In this document: piece by piece, positions 16,109 to 24,467 of the stretch | Layout of the letters: every line of letters starts with the position of its first letter | Position numbering within the stretch: the stretch's first letter is position 1 | Assembly: GCA_001507425.1 (NCBI GenBank) | Contig: LMAJ01000032.1 | Coordinates: 1 to 46,073 of the forward strand | DNA: 46,073 nucleotides | DNA from: Flavobacteriaceae bacterium CRH | GTDB taxonomy: Bacteria > Bacteroidota > Bacteroidia > Flavobacteriales > Flavobacteriaceae | Direction: 5' to 3' | Notes under the pieces: generated by a model | Databases searched by the model: none | What the model was told of the DNA's origin: nothing | What the model saw: only the letters and a program-made list of their open reading frames with translations | Program-made: the position numbers and the translations under genes

Positions 16109-16802
16109 TTATTTCTTTTTTCTTAAAGAAATAATGCTTTGTAAAATAATGGAAATCATTACAAAAAACAATCCAAGATAAAATGGATTATTCATTTCCT
16201 TACCTTCATTAAAGAATACAAAAGCCAGAATTATGGCGTAAACAGGCTCAAGATTAAAACTTAGATTCACAGTAAATACTGGAATCTTTTTTAATGATTC
16301 TGCAAATAAAACATATAATCCTACTGTGCAGAACAAAGAAAGCAGGATAAGATAAAAAATATCTTTACAACTAGGGATTAAGCTCTCATATGGGAAAAAT
16401 TTCAAATAGAAAGGCATCAGAACCCCTAATGTAATTGTCCCTCCAAGCATTTGATAATAGTTAATAACCTTACTATCATAAACCCTAACCAGCCTCTCAT
16501 TGTAAATGGTATAAAGAGCTGCAAATGCTGATGACATTACACCTAGTAAAATCCCTGTCTGATAAGCTCCATCAAAGTGAAAAATTAAACTAATCCCTAC
16601 TAATGTTAAAGCACTTAGCAGCAATTGAGAAAAAACAAGTTTTTTTCTATTAATGAGCGGATCAAAAACTGCTGTAAAAAAGCTAGTTAAGCAGTAACAT
16701 ATAACCCCAATTGAAATATTAGAATATTTTATACTCGCATAAAAAAATACCCAGTGGATAGCTATAAAAATACCAATTTTAGAAATACCAATTTTCTCGT
16801 GA
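16109..16802 (-). pseudogene. EamA/DMT transporter lacking its N-terminal part
   Basis: The frame reads through eight or so membrane segments of a 10-helix drug/metabolite transporter. It begins within IAIHWVFFYASIKYSNISIG and continues through VFDPLINRKKLVFSQLLLSA to the C-terminus FVMISIILQSIISLRKKK. The first one or two helices and any start codon are missing; the frame runs upstream into the remnant of an unrelated SDR gene. A product of 171 residues from a TTG at 16624 is possible but would hold only half a transporter. It is probably a deletion junction that fused two damaged genes. Confidence 0.65.
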
Positions 16803-17055
16803 ATCCTAAACAGAATTGTCCATTTATTTGTGAATCCTTCCAGCTGGAAACAACCGCATTCTCATTAATTTTTGTCAATGCCTTTTCCAATGCCTCTGTA
16901 TATCCAATTGGTGTTATTCCCAAAAGGTCATTAATCCTGTTTTCACTACATATTACCTCAACTTTCATACTGCTAACCAAGGGCCGAAGCGAGTTTAAAT
17001 GAAATAGAAGTTTACCAATTCCCTTGCTTCCTCAGATAATGACATTTTTTTTCAT
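16762..17055 (-). pseudogene. remnant of an NAD(P)-binding SDR-type protein
   Basis: Begins MKKNVII, then an in-frame TGA where a glycine-motif residue is expected, then GSKGIGKLLFHLNS. It jumps directly to a C-terminal segment (SENRINDLLGITPIGYTEAL then NENAVVSSWKDS) typical of NAD(P)H-binding proteins with a DUF2867-like tail. About 200 residues between are missing. It is followed by the truncated transporter. The region from 17056 to 17344 is AT-rich spacer with nothing recognised. Confidence 0.6.
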
Positions 17056-17344
17056 TTTTCTAAAGATTTAGTTTCTTATTGAGTTATCCTGTAAATACTT
17101 AAAATGAGATTTTCACTATTAAATTTTTTAATCTGTTTTTTATCGTTTTGCTATTAATACACAATTGGCATATCCATCTGTTAAAGATAAATATCTGTTT
17201 AACTATTTTAAAAAATTATTAAACAAATTAAATTCTTTTTATATAACTTAGCTATAGAAGATCAAAAAAGGATTCATGCAATAAACTAACTTACTAAAAA
17301 TCATTTAAAGCTATTAGGAAGTAATTTTATAACAAGTTTAAATT

Positions 17345-17632
17345 ATGAAAAGACAAAAATCTGCTTTTTCGCTTTGGGAACTCGACCGAATAATTGAAAT
17401 GGCATGGGAGGACCGCACTACTTTTGATGCTATCAGTTTTCAGTTTAACCTATCGGAATCTGACGTAAAAGCCTTAATGAAAAAAGAATTAAAATTTAGC
17501 AGTTATAAGCTTTGGAGAAAGCGGGTGGAAAACTGCCCAACAAAACATTTATGCAAACGAATTGAAGGAATTGACCGCTTTAAAATCAAATTGCAGCGCT
17601 CTATTTCAAACGATAAAATATCAAAACGATAA
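17345..17632 (+). CDS. TIGR03643/DUF2805 family protein
   Basis: 95-residue basic cytoplasmic protein. The segment ELDRIIEMAWEDRTTFDAIS, then LSESDVKALMKKELKFSSYK and LWRKRVENCPTKH, matches the small family TIGR03643 (DUF2805) found widely in Bacteroidota and Cyanobacteria. It looks like a helix-turn-helix domain that may bind DNA, but the function is not established. It lies 130 bases upstream of the PAS kinase with no clear link. Confidence 0.85.
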   Translation: MKRQKSAFSLWELDRIIEMAWEDRTTFDAISFQFNLSESDVKALMKKELKFSSYKLWRKRVENCPTKHLCKRIEGIDRFKIKLQRSISNDKISKR

Positions 17633-17765
17633 TTCTTGTTGTGAGAACAAAAAATTTTATTATAATATTAAATTGCAATTATAAAAACACTTAATCAAAG
17701 GACTGTAAGTTTATTATTGAAAAACAAAATAGCTTCGCAAATAAAACAATCTAAATCCAATTGCT

Positions 17766-19280
17766 ATGTATAGAAATATGCGGCTCTTAAATGACATAGT
17801 GGACAATACTCCGTTGCCCATTGCAGTTTACTCTGGAGACGACCTTAAAATAGAATTGGCAAATGCTGCTATGATTAGAACATGGGGCAAAGGGAATGAT
17901 GTAATTGGAAAGAATTATCTGGATGTTCTGCCGGAAATCAAAACAGAAGATTTTTTTGAGCAGGCCTCTATCGCCCTTAAAACAGGAGTGCCTTTTCATG
18001 GCAACAACAAAAAGGTAGATCTGGTTATTGAAGATACATTAAAAACACATTATTTTAATTATAGTTTTATACCACTTGTTGATCCTCAAGGAAATATCTA
18101 CGGCGTTATGAACACTGGTATAGACATCACCGATTTACAGTTGGCAAGACAGCAAATTCAAAGTTCAGATGAAAGACTCAGGATCGCTATTGATTCTTCG
18201 GGAATTGGAACATATGAAATAGATCTTGCTTCGCGAGAAATTAAAACTTGCGGTAATTTTAATTCCATTTGGTCTGCTGATAAGGATATTTCTAATGAAG
18301 AACTTATTGCAAAACTGCATCCGGAGGATTTGGCAGTTCGGGAAAAAGCACATCAGGATGCAGAAGTTACCGGAAAAATATCTTACGAAACCAGAATCAT
18401 ACACGATGATCAATCTGTAAAATGGGCGAAAATTACAGGTAAAATTATTAAAGATGAAAATGGTGTACCCACAACCATTATCGGCATCATTCAGGATATT
18501 AACGAACAGAGAGAATTTGAAGAAGAACTACAAAAACAGGTTACCGTTAGTACCCAGGAATTGCGACGCTCCAATGATGATTTATTGCATTTTGCCAATG
18601 TAGTAAGTCATGATTTGAGAGAACCAGTGCGAAAAATTAAAATTTTCAATACTCTTTTGAAAAATGAAAAAGACACTGAGTTTAATGAAAACTGCAAAAA
18701 ATACATCCATAAAATAGACCAGTCTGCCTCAAGAATGAATAATATCATAGAAGGTATTCTGAACTATTCTACTATGAACAAAATAAATCAGCCGATTGAA
18801 AACATTGATCTTAATGAGGTTATTGAAAGCATAAAAACAGATCTGGAACTAATTATAAAAGAGAAAGGCGCCATATTCAATTCTTGTGAACTACCTGAAA
18901 TAGAAGGCGCCCCGATTCTAATTACCCAGCTATTTTATAACCTGCTTCAAAATGCGCTCAAATTTTCCAAAGCAAATCAGCCACCTCGAGTTATTATTAC
19001 CTGCTCAGCCAGCACTCTTAATGGCGAAGCTATAAAGATCATGATTAAAGATAATGGTATTGGGATTGAACCGGCTTTCGCCGAAAGAATATTTGGTGCC
19101 TTTGAAAGATTAAATTCAAAAGACCAATATGAAGGAAACGGCCTGGGTCTTTCGCTCTGTCGAAAAATAGCAGAAAGACACCATGGTACAATTACAGCTA
19201 AAGGAGAAAAAGATAATGGTATGGAGTTTACTGTAACTCTTCCTTTGAAGCAATCTACGATGTTGGAAGAATATGTTTAA
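17766..19280 (+). CDS. PAS-domain sensor histidine kinase, paralogue of the gene at 1
   Basis: 504-residue soluble histidine kinase. A first PAS domain (about residues 5-125, IVDNTPLPIAVYSGDD onward) is followed by a second PAS/PAC (about 135-245), a coiled linker, HisKA with phospho-acceptor His282 in VSHDLREP, and HATPase_c with N box (NLLQNALKFS), G1 (DNGIGI) and G2 (GNGLGLSLC). No signal peptide or membrane helix is seen. It matches the kinase at the window start almost throughout, including a stretch of 32 identical bases (18039-18070 versus 1-32). No response regulator is adjacent, so both are orphan kinases; the sensed signal is unknown. Confidence 0.95.
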   Translation: MYRNMRLLNDIVDNTPLPIAVYSGDDLKIELANAAMIRTWGKGNDVIGKNYLDVLPEIKTEDFFEQASIALKTGVPFHGNNKKVDLVIEDTLKTHYFNYSFIPLVDPQGNIYGVMNTGIDITDLQLARQQIQSSDERLRIAIDSSGIGTYEIDLASREIKTCGNFNSIWSADKDISNEELIAKLHPEDLAVREKAHQDAEVTGKISYETRIIHDDQSVKWAKITGKIIKDENGVPTTIIGIIQDINEQREFEEELQKQVTVSTQELRRSNDDLLHFANVVSHDLREPVRKIKIFNTLLKNEKDTEFNENCKKYIHKIDQSASRMNNIIEGILNYSTMNKINQPIENIDLNEVIESIKTDLELIIKEKGAIFNSCELPEIEGAPILITQLFYNLLQNALKFSKANQPPRVIITCSASTLNGEAIKIMIKDNGIGIEPAFAERIFGAFERLNSKDQYEGNGLGLSLCRKIAERHHGTITAKGEKDNGMEFTVTLPLKQSTMLEEYV

Positions 19281-19320
19281 TTAATTGTTTGTATCTGATT
19301 TTATAGCATTTAATTCATTA

Positions 19321-20070
19321 TTAAAATGACATAACCATTCCTAAACCATATTGTTTTCCATTATAAATAGGTATAATTACTCCGTTCATATTTTCCTTTT
19401 TTCGGAATATTTTTTTTGAAACAAAAGGATGAATCCAGTAGGCGATTTTAGTACTTAAAATTCCAATACCAGCCCCAGCAGCAACATCACTAAACCAATG
19501 CCTGTCATTATACATTCTAAAAAATCCGGTTCCGGCCGCCAATAAATAACCTGAGATTCCGTACCAGACAGATATATCCTTATACTCTTGGTATAGAAAC
19601 TCAGCGCCCATAAAAGCCGTCGCTGTATGTCCGGAAGGAAATGAGTTATTTGAAGTTCCGTCAGGTCTAAGCTCGTTGCCTGTATTTTTAATTACATTAA
19701 CCGTTGTTCCCATAATTAAATAGGCAGTAGTTAAAATGATTGTACGATCCTTGAAATTATTTTTGCCTTTGACCCCGGCTGCATTTAGTGCATAGACAGA
19801 TAGAAAAGCACTATATTGTGAAAAATCATCAATAGTGAATTTATTGTCGATATGTTCACTTAATTCTGTCTTAGTATCGGTATTGATATCTTTGAGTGTG
19901 TGGCTTTCCAGCCCAATAACACCATAGATAATTAAAGCCGAGGGAATAACTAAGGCTTCATATTTAAATTTGATATTCTTATTTATTTTTAGACTATCCT
20001 CACTTTTATATTGTCCAAAACTGTTTAAAGTCAGTAGACTAAATAAAATAACAAAATTATTTTTTTTCAT
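19321..20070 (-). CDS. exported PAP2-family phosphatase
   Basis: 249-residue protein with a cleavable signal peptide (FVILFSLLTLNSFGQ). The three type-2 phosphatidic-acid-phosphatase motifs are present: KNTGNELRPDG (K-x6-RP), FPSGHTA (PSGH) and RMYNDRHWFSDVAAG (R-x5-H-x3-D). Such enzymes dephosphorylate lipid phosphates such as undecaprenyl pyrophosphate or phosphatidate on the periplasmic side. The signal peptide and relatively few hydrophobic helices suggest a periplasmic or outer-membrane location. It is convergent with the kinase, with 40 bases between the stops. Confidence 0.88.
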   Translation of the reverse strand: MKKNNFVILFSLLTLNSFGQYKSEDSLKINKNIKFKYEALVIPSALIIYGVIGLESHTLKDINTDTKTELSEHIDNKFTIDDFSQYSAFLSVYALNAAGVKGKNNFKDRTIILTTAYLIMGTTVNVIKNTGNELRPDGTSNNSFPSGHTATAFMGAEFLYQEYKDISVWYGISGYLLAAGTGFFRMYNDRHWFSDVAAGAGIGILSTKIAYWIHPFVSKKIFRKKENMNGVIIPIYNGKQYGLGMVMSF

Positions 20071-20292
20071 AATATTTTTTTCAATTGCGTTTGACTCTTA
20101 CATTATCAGACAAACCTGCATATAAGCTTAATTTTCGGGGTAGACTGGCAAAGGTTTACTTCTCTTATTTTAAATATCTAAAAATTATTTATTGTATATT
20201 ATGTGCTATTGTGCTTATAAACTAGAGAAAAAATAGTTTTTCAGGTACTAACTTACTATAATTTAAGACTAAAAAATAATACAAAACTACAT

Positions 20293-20307
20293 TTAGAATC
20301 ATTCTAA
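20293..20307. promoter_or_regulatory. 7-1-7 Fur/PerR-type box
   Basis: TTAGAATCATTCTAA is a perfect 7-1-7 palindrome in the format of PerR and Fur boxes (PerR consensus TTATAATNATTATAA, two differences per arm or fewer). It lies 61 bases before a two-gene unit that ends with an Fe/Mn transporter of the VIT family, which is biologically consistent. The actual regulator is inferred. The remaining bases between 20071 and 20367 show nothing else. Confidence 0.6.
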
Positions 20308-20367
20308 TGATCTTATTCTCAAAGCGAAAGGTATTTTAAAGTAATTTTATTTGGAATTAAACAAACT

Positions 20368-20769
20368 ATGAAAATGAATGTTATTGATAAAGAGGTCGTG
20401 AATGATACTCTTAAAGACATAGATGAAAAAATTGACCAATTAAACAATCAAAAAATAAAAGTCTTCTTGGAGTCTTTGAGATTACACCAAAGAAATGATA
20501 TATCTAGAGATTATTTGAATTGGAAAAACATACTTATCGTTGTTCCAGGCCGCGGTATTTTGGAGGAAGTAAAGAAATATAAAGAGTCAATATCACGCAT
20601 TTCTTCTGTAATAAACTCAAATTCAGAGCAGATTTATATTTATGATTTTAATGACTGGAAAAACAGCACCAGAAATAAAACACAATTTCTAATTAGGGAA
20701 TTACTGAAAAATATTTTTGGAGGTACTCCAAAAATCTATGAAAATCGTGGCTGGGTCAAACTACTATAG
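20368..20769 (+). CDS. small protein of unknown function ahead of the VIT transporter
   Basis: 133-residue cytoplasmic-looking protein: an N-terminal helical region (KEVVNDTLKDIDEKIDQLNN), then a beta/alpha section (NWKNILIVVPGRGILEEVKK) and a basic C-terminus. The family is not recognised. It ends 9 bases before the VIT gene and is the first gene after the 7-1-7 box, so it is probably co-expressed under iron or peroxide control. It might be an accessory or regulatory partner of the transporter. Confidence 0.6.
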   Translation: MKMNVIDKEVVNDTLKDIDEKIDQLNNQKIKVFLESLRLHQRNDISRDYLNWKNILIVVPGRGILEEVKKYKESISRISSVINSNSEQIYIYDFNDWKNSTRNKTQFLIRELLKNIFGGTPKIYENRGWVKLL

Positions 20770-20778
20770 AAAAGAACT

Positions 20779-21468
20779 ATGGAGCCTGAAAATCATTACA
20801 TCAATAGAAGTGGATGGCTTAGGGCTTCTGTACTTGGAGCCAATGACGGAATTTTATCTACCACCAGTTTAGCCATTGGCGTGGCAGCAGCAAGTGTAAC
20901 AAGAGAGCCAATTTTGCTCGCCGCTGTTGCTGGTTTAGTCGCAGGAGCTTTGTCTATGGCGGCCGGCGAATATGTATCTCTAAGTTCTCAGGCTGATGTT
21001 GAAACTGCTGATCTTAGAAGAGAAAAAGCTGAACTTAAAAATATGCCGGAATCTGAACTTGAAGAACTCATTAATATCTATATGCAAAGAGGATTAAATA
21101 AAGAACTCGCAAGACAGGTTGCGGTTGAATTAACGGCTCACAATGCGTTGGAAACACATGCCAGAGATGAACTGGGCATCAATGAAATTACGAAGGCAAA
21201 TCCATTAATGGCTGCTTTTGCATCAGCTGTTTCATTTGTTATCGGAGGCTTCCTGCCGCTTCTGGTGGCTATTTTTGCTCCTATAAAACAAATGGTATTT
21301 TTTCAATATGGCTTCTCTATACTCTTTTTAGCATTATCAGGAATATTAGCCGCTAAGGCTGGAGGCTCAAATATACTAAAAGCCGTGATACGTATCTGCA
21401 TTTGGGGCACTTTTGCGATGGTAGCCTCTGCAATGGTTGGTTATATTTTTGGGGTTCAGACCAATTAA
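20779..21468 (+). CDS. VIT/CCC1-family iron/manganese transporter
   Basis: 229-residue inner-membrane protein of the VIT1/CCC1 family. It opens with RSGWLRASVLGANDGILSTT, a family hallmark, followed by helix 2 GLVAGALSMAAGEYVSLSSQ. A cytosolic charged segment rich in Glu (REKAELKNMPESELEELINI) forms the metal-binding domain, and three more helices follow. Plant and yeast members move Fe2+ or Mn2+ out of the cytosol; bacterial members are thought to export Fe2+ or Mn2+ in the same sense. The Fur/PerR-like box upstream suggests a role in relieving iron overload or oxidative stress. Confidence 0.92.
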   Translation: MEPENHYINRSGWLRASVLGANDGILSTTSLAIGVAAASVTREPILLAAVAGLVAGALSMAAGEYVSLSSQADVETADLRREKAELKNMPESELEELINIYMQRGLNKELARQVAVELTAHNALETHARDELGINEITKANPLMAAFASAVSFVIGGFLPLLVAIFAPIKQMVFFQYGFSILFLALSGILAAKAGGSNILKAVIRICIWGTFAMVASAMVGYIFGVQTN

Positions 21469-21578
21469 ATGAATAACGACACATAATCAATTAAAAAATT
21501 AATCTAATCTTAAGCAAGCAGAAAAAATAAGATCCCTGACTATTCGTTATTTCGTATATATCTAAAACACACCTCAGG

Positions 21579-22013
21579 ATGAAGCTAATTACCTTATTTC
21601 TTTTATTAACAGTGCTTCCTATAAATTGGGAACCAGACTTTAATAACGCCAAAAAAATGGCAAAGGAAAAACACGAATTAATTCTTTTGAATTTCTCCGG
21701 TTCAGACTGGTGCGGACCTTGTATTGTAACACGTAAAGATTATCTTGAAAGTCAGGTTTTCACAGACATGGCAAATGAAAATTTGATATTGGTCAATGCT
21801 GATTTTCCTAGAAAAAAGAAAAACATCGGAACTCCAGAACAGGTGAAACGAAATGAAGATCTAGCAGAAATATATAATAAAGAAGGCAGCTTCCCTCTAA
21901 CGCTTCTTCTTGATGCTGACGGTAAAATACTTAAAACCTGGCACGGAAAACCAGAAATTACTCCTGATGAGTGGACTGCCGAAATAAAAGCGATCTGTGA
22001 CAGCCGAAAATAA
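21579..22013 (+). CDS. thioredoxin-family protein of the ApbE-DUF3570 cluster
   Basis: 144-residue thioredoxin-fold protein with a short N-terminal hydrophobic segment (ITLFLLLTVLPI) that is probably a signal peptide placing it in the periplasm. The active site is SDWCGPC (Cys45 and Cys48) and the cis-Pro loop is GSFPLTLLLD. It probably reduces or isomerises disulfides of a neighbour's product; the only nearby protein with a conspicuous Cys pair is the DUF4266 lipoprotein. It is the first gene of a tightly packed set with ApbE, DUF4266 and DUF3570 (overlaps of 17 and 4 bases, then an 18-base gap), an order I know from other Bacteroidota and Proteobacteria. Confidence 0.9.
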   Translation: MKLITLFLLLTVLPINWEPDFNNAKKMAKEKHELILLNFSGSDWCGPCIVTRKDYLESQVFTDMANENLILVNADFPRKKKNIGTPEQVKRNEDLAEIYNKEGSFPLTLLLDADGKILKTWHGKPEITPDEWTAEIKAICDSRK

Positions 22014-22947
22014 CATATCGAAAAACCAAAAATATTCACAATCCCTAAAACTTATGGGGAACAACTTTACCATTACAGTTGTTGCTGAAAATGAAAAGTT
22101 GGGTAATGAAAATATCTATCTTGCCATTGAGGAAATCAGACGGATTGAAAAACTTTTGACTACTTATAAAGATGACAGCCAGACTAATCTAATTAACGAA
22201 AATGCAGGAATCAAACCTGTAAAAGTAGATCTGGAAGTGTTTAATCTTATCGAAAGATCTATCGGAATTTCTAAAATTACACAAGGTGCATTTGACATTT
22301 CTTACGGAAGTATGGATAAAAGTTTATGGAATTTTGACAAAGCAATGACACGTCTTCCTGATGCTAAGACGGCACTCAAAATGGTACATCTTATTGACTA
22401 CAGAAACATAATCCTTGACAGAGAAAACACAACTGTATTTCTAAAAGAGAAAGGAATGCGAATTGGTTTTGGAGGTATCGGAAAAGGATATGCTGCAGAA
22501 ATGGCAAAACAAATTCTTATAAAACATAATGTACAAAGCGGTATTATTAATGCCAGCGGAGATCTATCGGCTTGGGGACTTCAGCCAAATGGAAAAAAAT
22601 GGACCATTGGCGTGGCAAATCCCGATGCTCCAAATGCTGCATTTTCGTATATGGAAATCTCTAATAAAGCTGTTGCAACCTCTGGAAACTATGAAAAATT
22701 CGTGACCATTAACAGAAAAAAATATTCGCATACGATTGATCCAAAAACAGGATTGCCGATAACCGGAATAAAAAGCGTGACCATTATCGCTTCAAATGCA
22801 GAATTTGCAGATGCAATGGCAACTCCGATAGCAGTTATGGGTATTAAGGCAAGCTTGTTTTTAATAGATCAGATTCCTGATCTATATTGTATTATTATTG
22901 ACGATGACAACAAAATTTACACTTCAAAAAACATTAATCTGAAATGA
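21997..22947 (+). CDS. apbE: FAD:protein FMN transferase (ApbE family)
   Basis: 316-residue flavin transferase. ApbE proteins cleave FAD and attach FMN to a Thr or Ser of target proteins. Family motifs visible are GGIGKGYAAE, NASGDLSAWG, ATSGNYEKF, HTIDPKTGLP and the metal/active-site segment ADAMATPIAVMG. The start is GTG inside the thioredoxin gene (17-base overlap); an ATG at 22054 would cut into the domain. Unusually, no signal peptide or lipobox is seen from this start, whereas most ApbE act in the periplasm. It may act in the cytoplasm or be exported another way. The likely substrate is a product of the same cluster. Confidence 0.92.
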   Translation: MTAENNISKNQKYSQSLKLMGNNFTITVVAENEKLGNENIYLAIEEIRRIEKLLTTYKDDSQTNLINENAGIKPVKVDLEVFNLIERSIGISKITQGAFDISYGSMDKSLWNFDKAMTRLPDAKTALKMVHLIDYRNIILDRENTTVFLKEKGMRIGFGGIGKGYAAEMAKQILIKHNVQSGIINASGDLSAWGLQPNGKKWTIGVANPDAPNAAFSYMEISNKAVATSGNYEKFVTINRKKYSHTIDPKTGLPITGIKSVTIIASNAEFADAMATPIAVMGIKASLFLIDQIPDLYCIIIDDDNKIYTSKNINLK

Positions 22948-23177
22948 AAAAGTCAAAGCAAAAAAATCTCAAATTGTTATGCAGTATTGCTTTTACAGGT
23001 ATACTGCTCACCTCCTGCACCTCGGTAAAGGAATACCAGAAAGGAAAAATAAACGATTCTGAAATGGTACTTTCTAACAGAAAAATCGAAAAGACAGAAT
23101 TCAGTTTTCAATCCTACCGTGAGGGAGCTTCCGGAGCAAATTCAGGAAAAAGCGGCGGCGGCTGCGGCTGTAACTAA
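22944..23177 (+). CDS. DUF4266 lipoprotein with C-terminal GGGCGCN
   Basis: 77-residue lipoprotein. The signal peptide ends with the lipobox LLTSC (Cys25), a short linker follows (VKEYQKGKINDSEMVLSNRK), and the conserved DUF4266 tail is EGASGANSGKSGGGCGCN with Cys74 and Cys76. The start overlaps the ApbE stop (ATGA). The family always seems to be small with a Gly-rich CxC end; the function is not established. The CxC could bind a metal or be the target of the thioredoxin, and the tail might be modified. It probably sits in the membrane facing the periplasm, next to the DUF3570 barrel. Confidence 0.88.
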   Translation: MKKSKQKNLKLLCSIAFTGILLTSCTSVKEYQKGKINDSEMVLSNRKIEKTEFSFQSYREGASGANSGKSGGGCGCN

Positions 23178-23195
23178 TTTTCATACTATCAAAAA

Positions 23196-24380
23196 ATGAA
23201 AAGAATATTCATTACAGGATTTGCCTTACTGGCACTATTTCAGCTAAGAGCACAAAATGTTCCTACTGATTCTACCAGTTACAAAAGCAAAAAATTAAAA
23301 CTCGAAGAGGTAAATCTGGTTTCAAGTTACTATAAACAAGATGGAGACAATTCGGCCGTTACGGGCGGAATTGGTTCTGAGCATCTTACTGATATCGCTA
23401 ACACTATTGATGTTAAACTGGTAAAATATGGTGAAACCGGAATCAAGCATACTTTTGATATTGAAGCCGGCATTGACCATTATACTTCTGCTTCATCAGA
23501 TATGATTGATTTGAGTGCAAATTCATCTGCTTCATCTTCAGACAACCGCTTCTACCCTTCATTAACTTATCTGAGAGAAAATGAGGAGAAAGGAAGAACA
23601 CTTGGGATTGGCGTTTCATCATCAACTGAGTTTGATTATCAGTCTTTTGGAGGAAATATTGCTTTCTCGCAAAAAACAAAGGACAGAAACGGAGAATTTA
23701 CCGCTAAAGTTCAAACCTTTATCGATCAGCTAAAACTAATTGAACCCGTTGAGCTTCGTGTTCCCGGAAGTGAAGGTTATGACAGCGCCAACCGAAACAC
23801 TTTTGCAGGAACTTTAAGTTATTCTCAGGTTGTAAACAAAAACCTTCAGGTAATACTTGTAGGTGATGTTATTAGCCAAAACGGATATTTAAGCCTTCCT
23901 TTTCACAGAGTTTATTTTGCAGATGGCACCGTACATCAGGAAAAAATGCCGGATACCAGATTAAAAATTCCACTAGGAATCAGGGCTAGTTATTTTTTCG
24001 GAGATAATGTAATTATTCGTGCTTATTACAGATATTATTCAGATGATTGGAGCTTAAAAGCCCATACTGCTGATCTTGAAATTCCTGTGAAGTTAACTCA
24101 GGCATTTTCTATAAGTCCATTTTACAGGTATTATACCCAAACTGGCACGAAGTATTTTAAACCTTACGGAGAACATACTATCGCCGATGAATACTACACC
24201 AGTAATTATGATTTGTCTAAGTTTGACAGCAGTTTCTTTGGAATGGGAATGAAATTTACTCCCTTAAACGGAATTTTTGGACTTAAACACTGGAATACTT
24301 TAGAGATTCGTTATGGGCACTACACGCGAACTACTAATATGACTTCGGATATAATTAGCATTAACATCAAATATAAATAA
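23196..24380 (+). CDS. DUF3570 outer-membrane beta-barrel protein
   Basis: 394-residue exported protein. It has a signal peptide (MKRIFITGFALLALFQLRAQ), a short N-terminal region with SYYKQDGDNSAVTGGIGSEH, then alternating amphipathic strands to the C-terminus ending SIINIKYK-like (ISINIKYK), a typical outer-membrane barrel finish. The conserved N-terminal segment contains Asp49-Gly-x-x-Ser53-x-x-Thr56, which resembles the ApbE flavinylation consensus Dgxx(S/T)gA(T/S). This makes it the best candidate substrate of the neighbouring ApbE; that is inference. It is the last gene of the cluster. Confidence 0.87.
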   Translation: MKRIFITGFALLALFQLRAQNVPTDSTSYKSKKLKLEEVNLVSSYYKQDGDNSAVTGGIGSEHLTDIANTIDVKLVKYGETGIKHTFDIEAGIDHYTSASSDMIDLSANSSASSSDNRFYPSLTYLRENEEKGRTLGIGVSSSTEFDYQSFGGNIAFSQKTKDRNGEFTAKVQTFIDQLKLIEPVELRVPGSEGYDSANRNTFAGTLSYSQVVNKNLQVILVGDVISQNGYLSLPFHRVYFADGTVHQEKMPDTRLKIPLGIRASYFFGDNVIIRAYYRYYSDDWSLKAHTADLEIPVKLTQAFSISPFYRYYTQTGTKYFKPYGEHTIADEYYTSNYDLSKFDSSFFGMGMKFTPLNGIFGLKHWNTLEIRYGHYTRTTNMTSDIISINIKYK

Positions 24381-24467
24381 AATATAATCAATCACTTATA
24401 TAGAATAAAATTTTCAGGCACGTTTCTTGTTTTATTTGAAATATAATATGAATTAAAAATTGAAATT

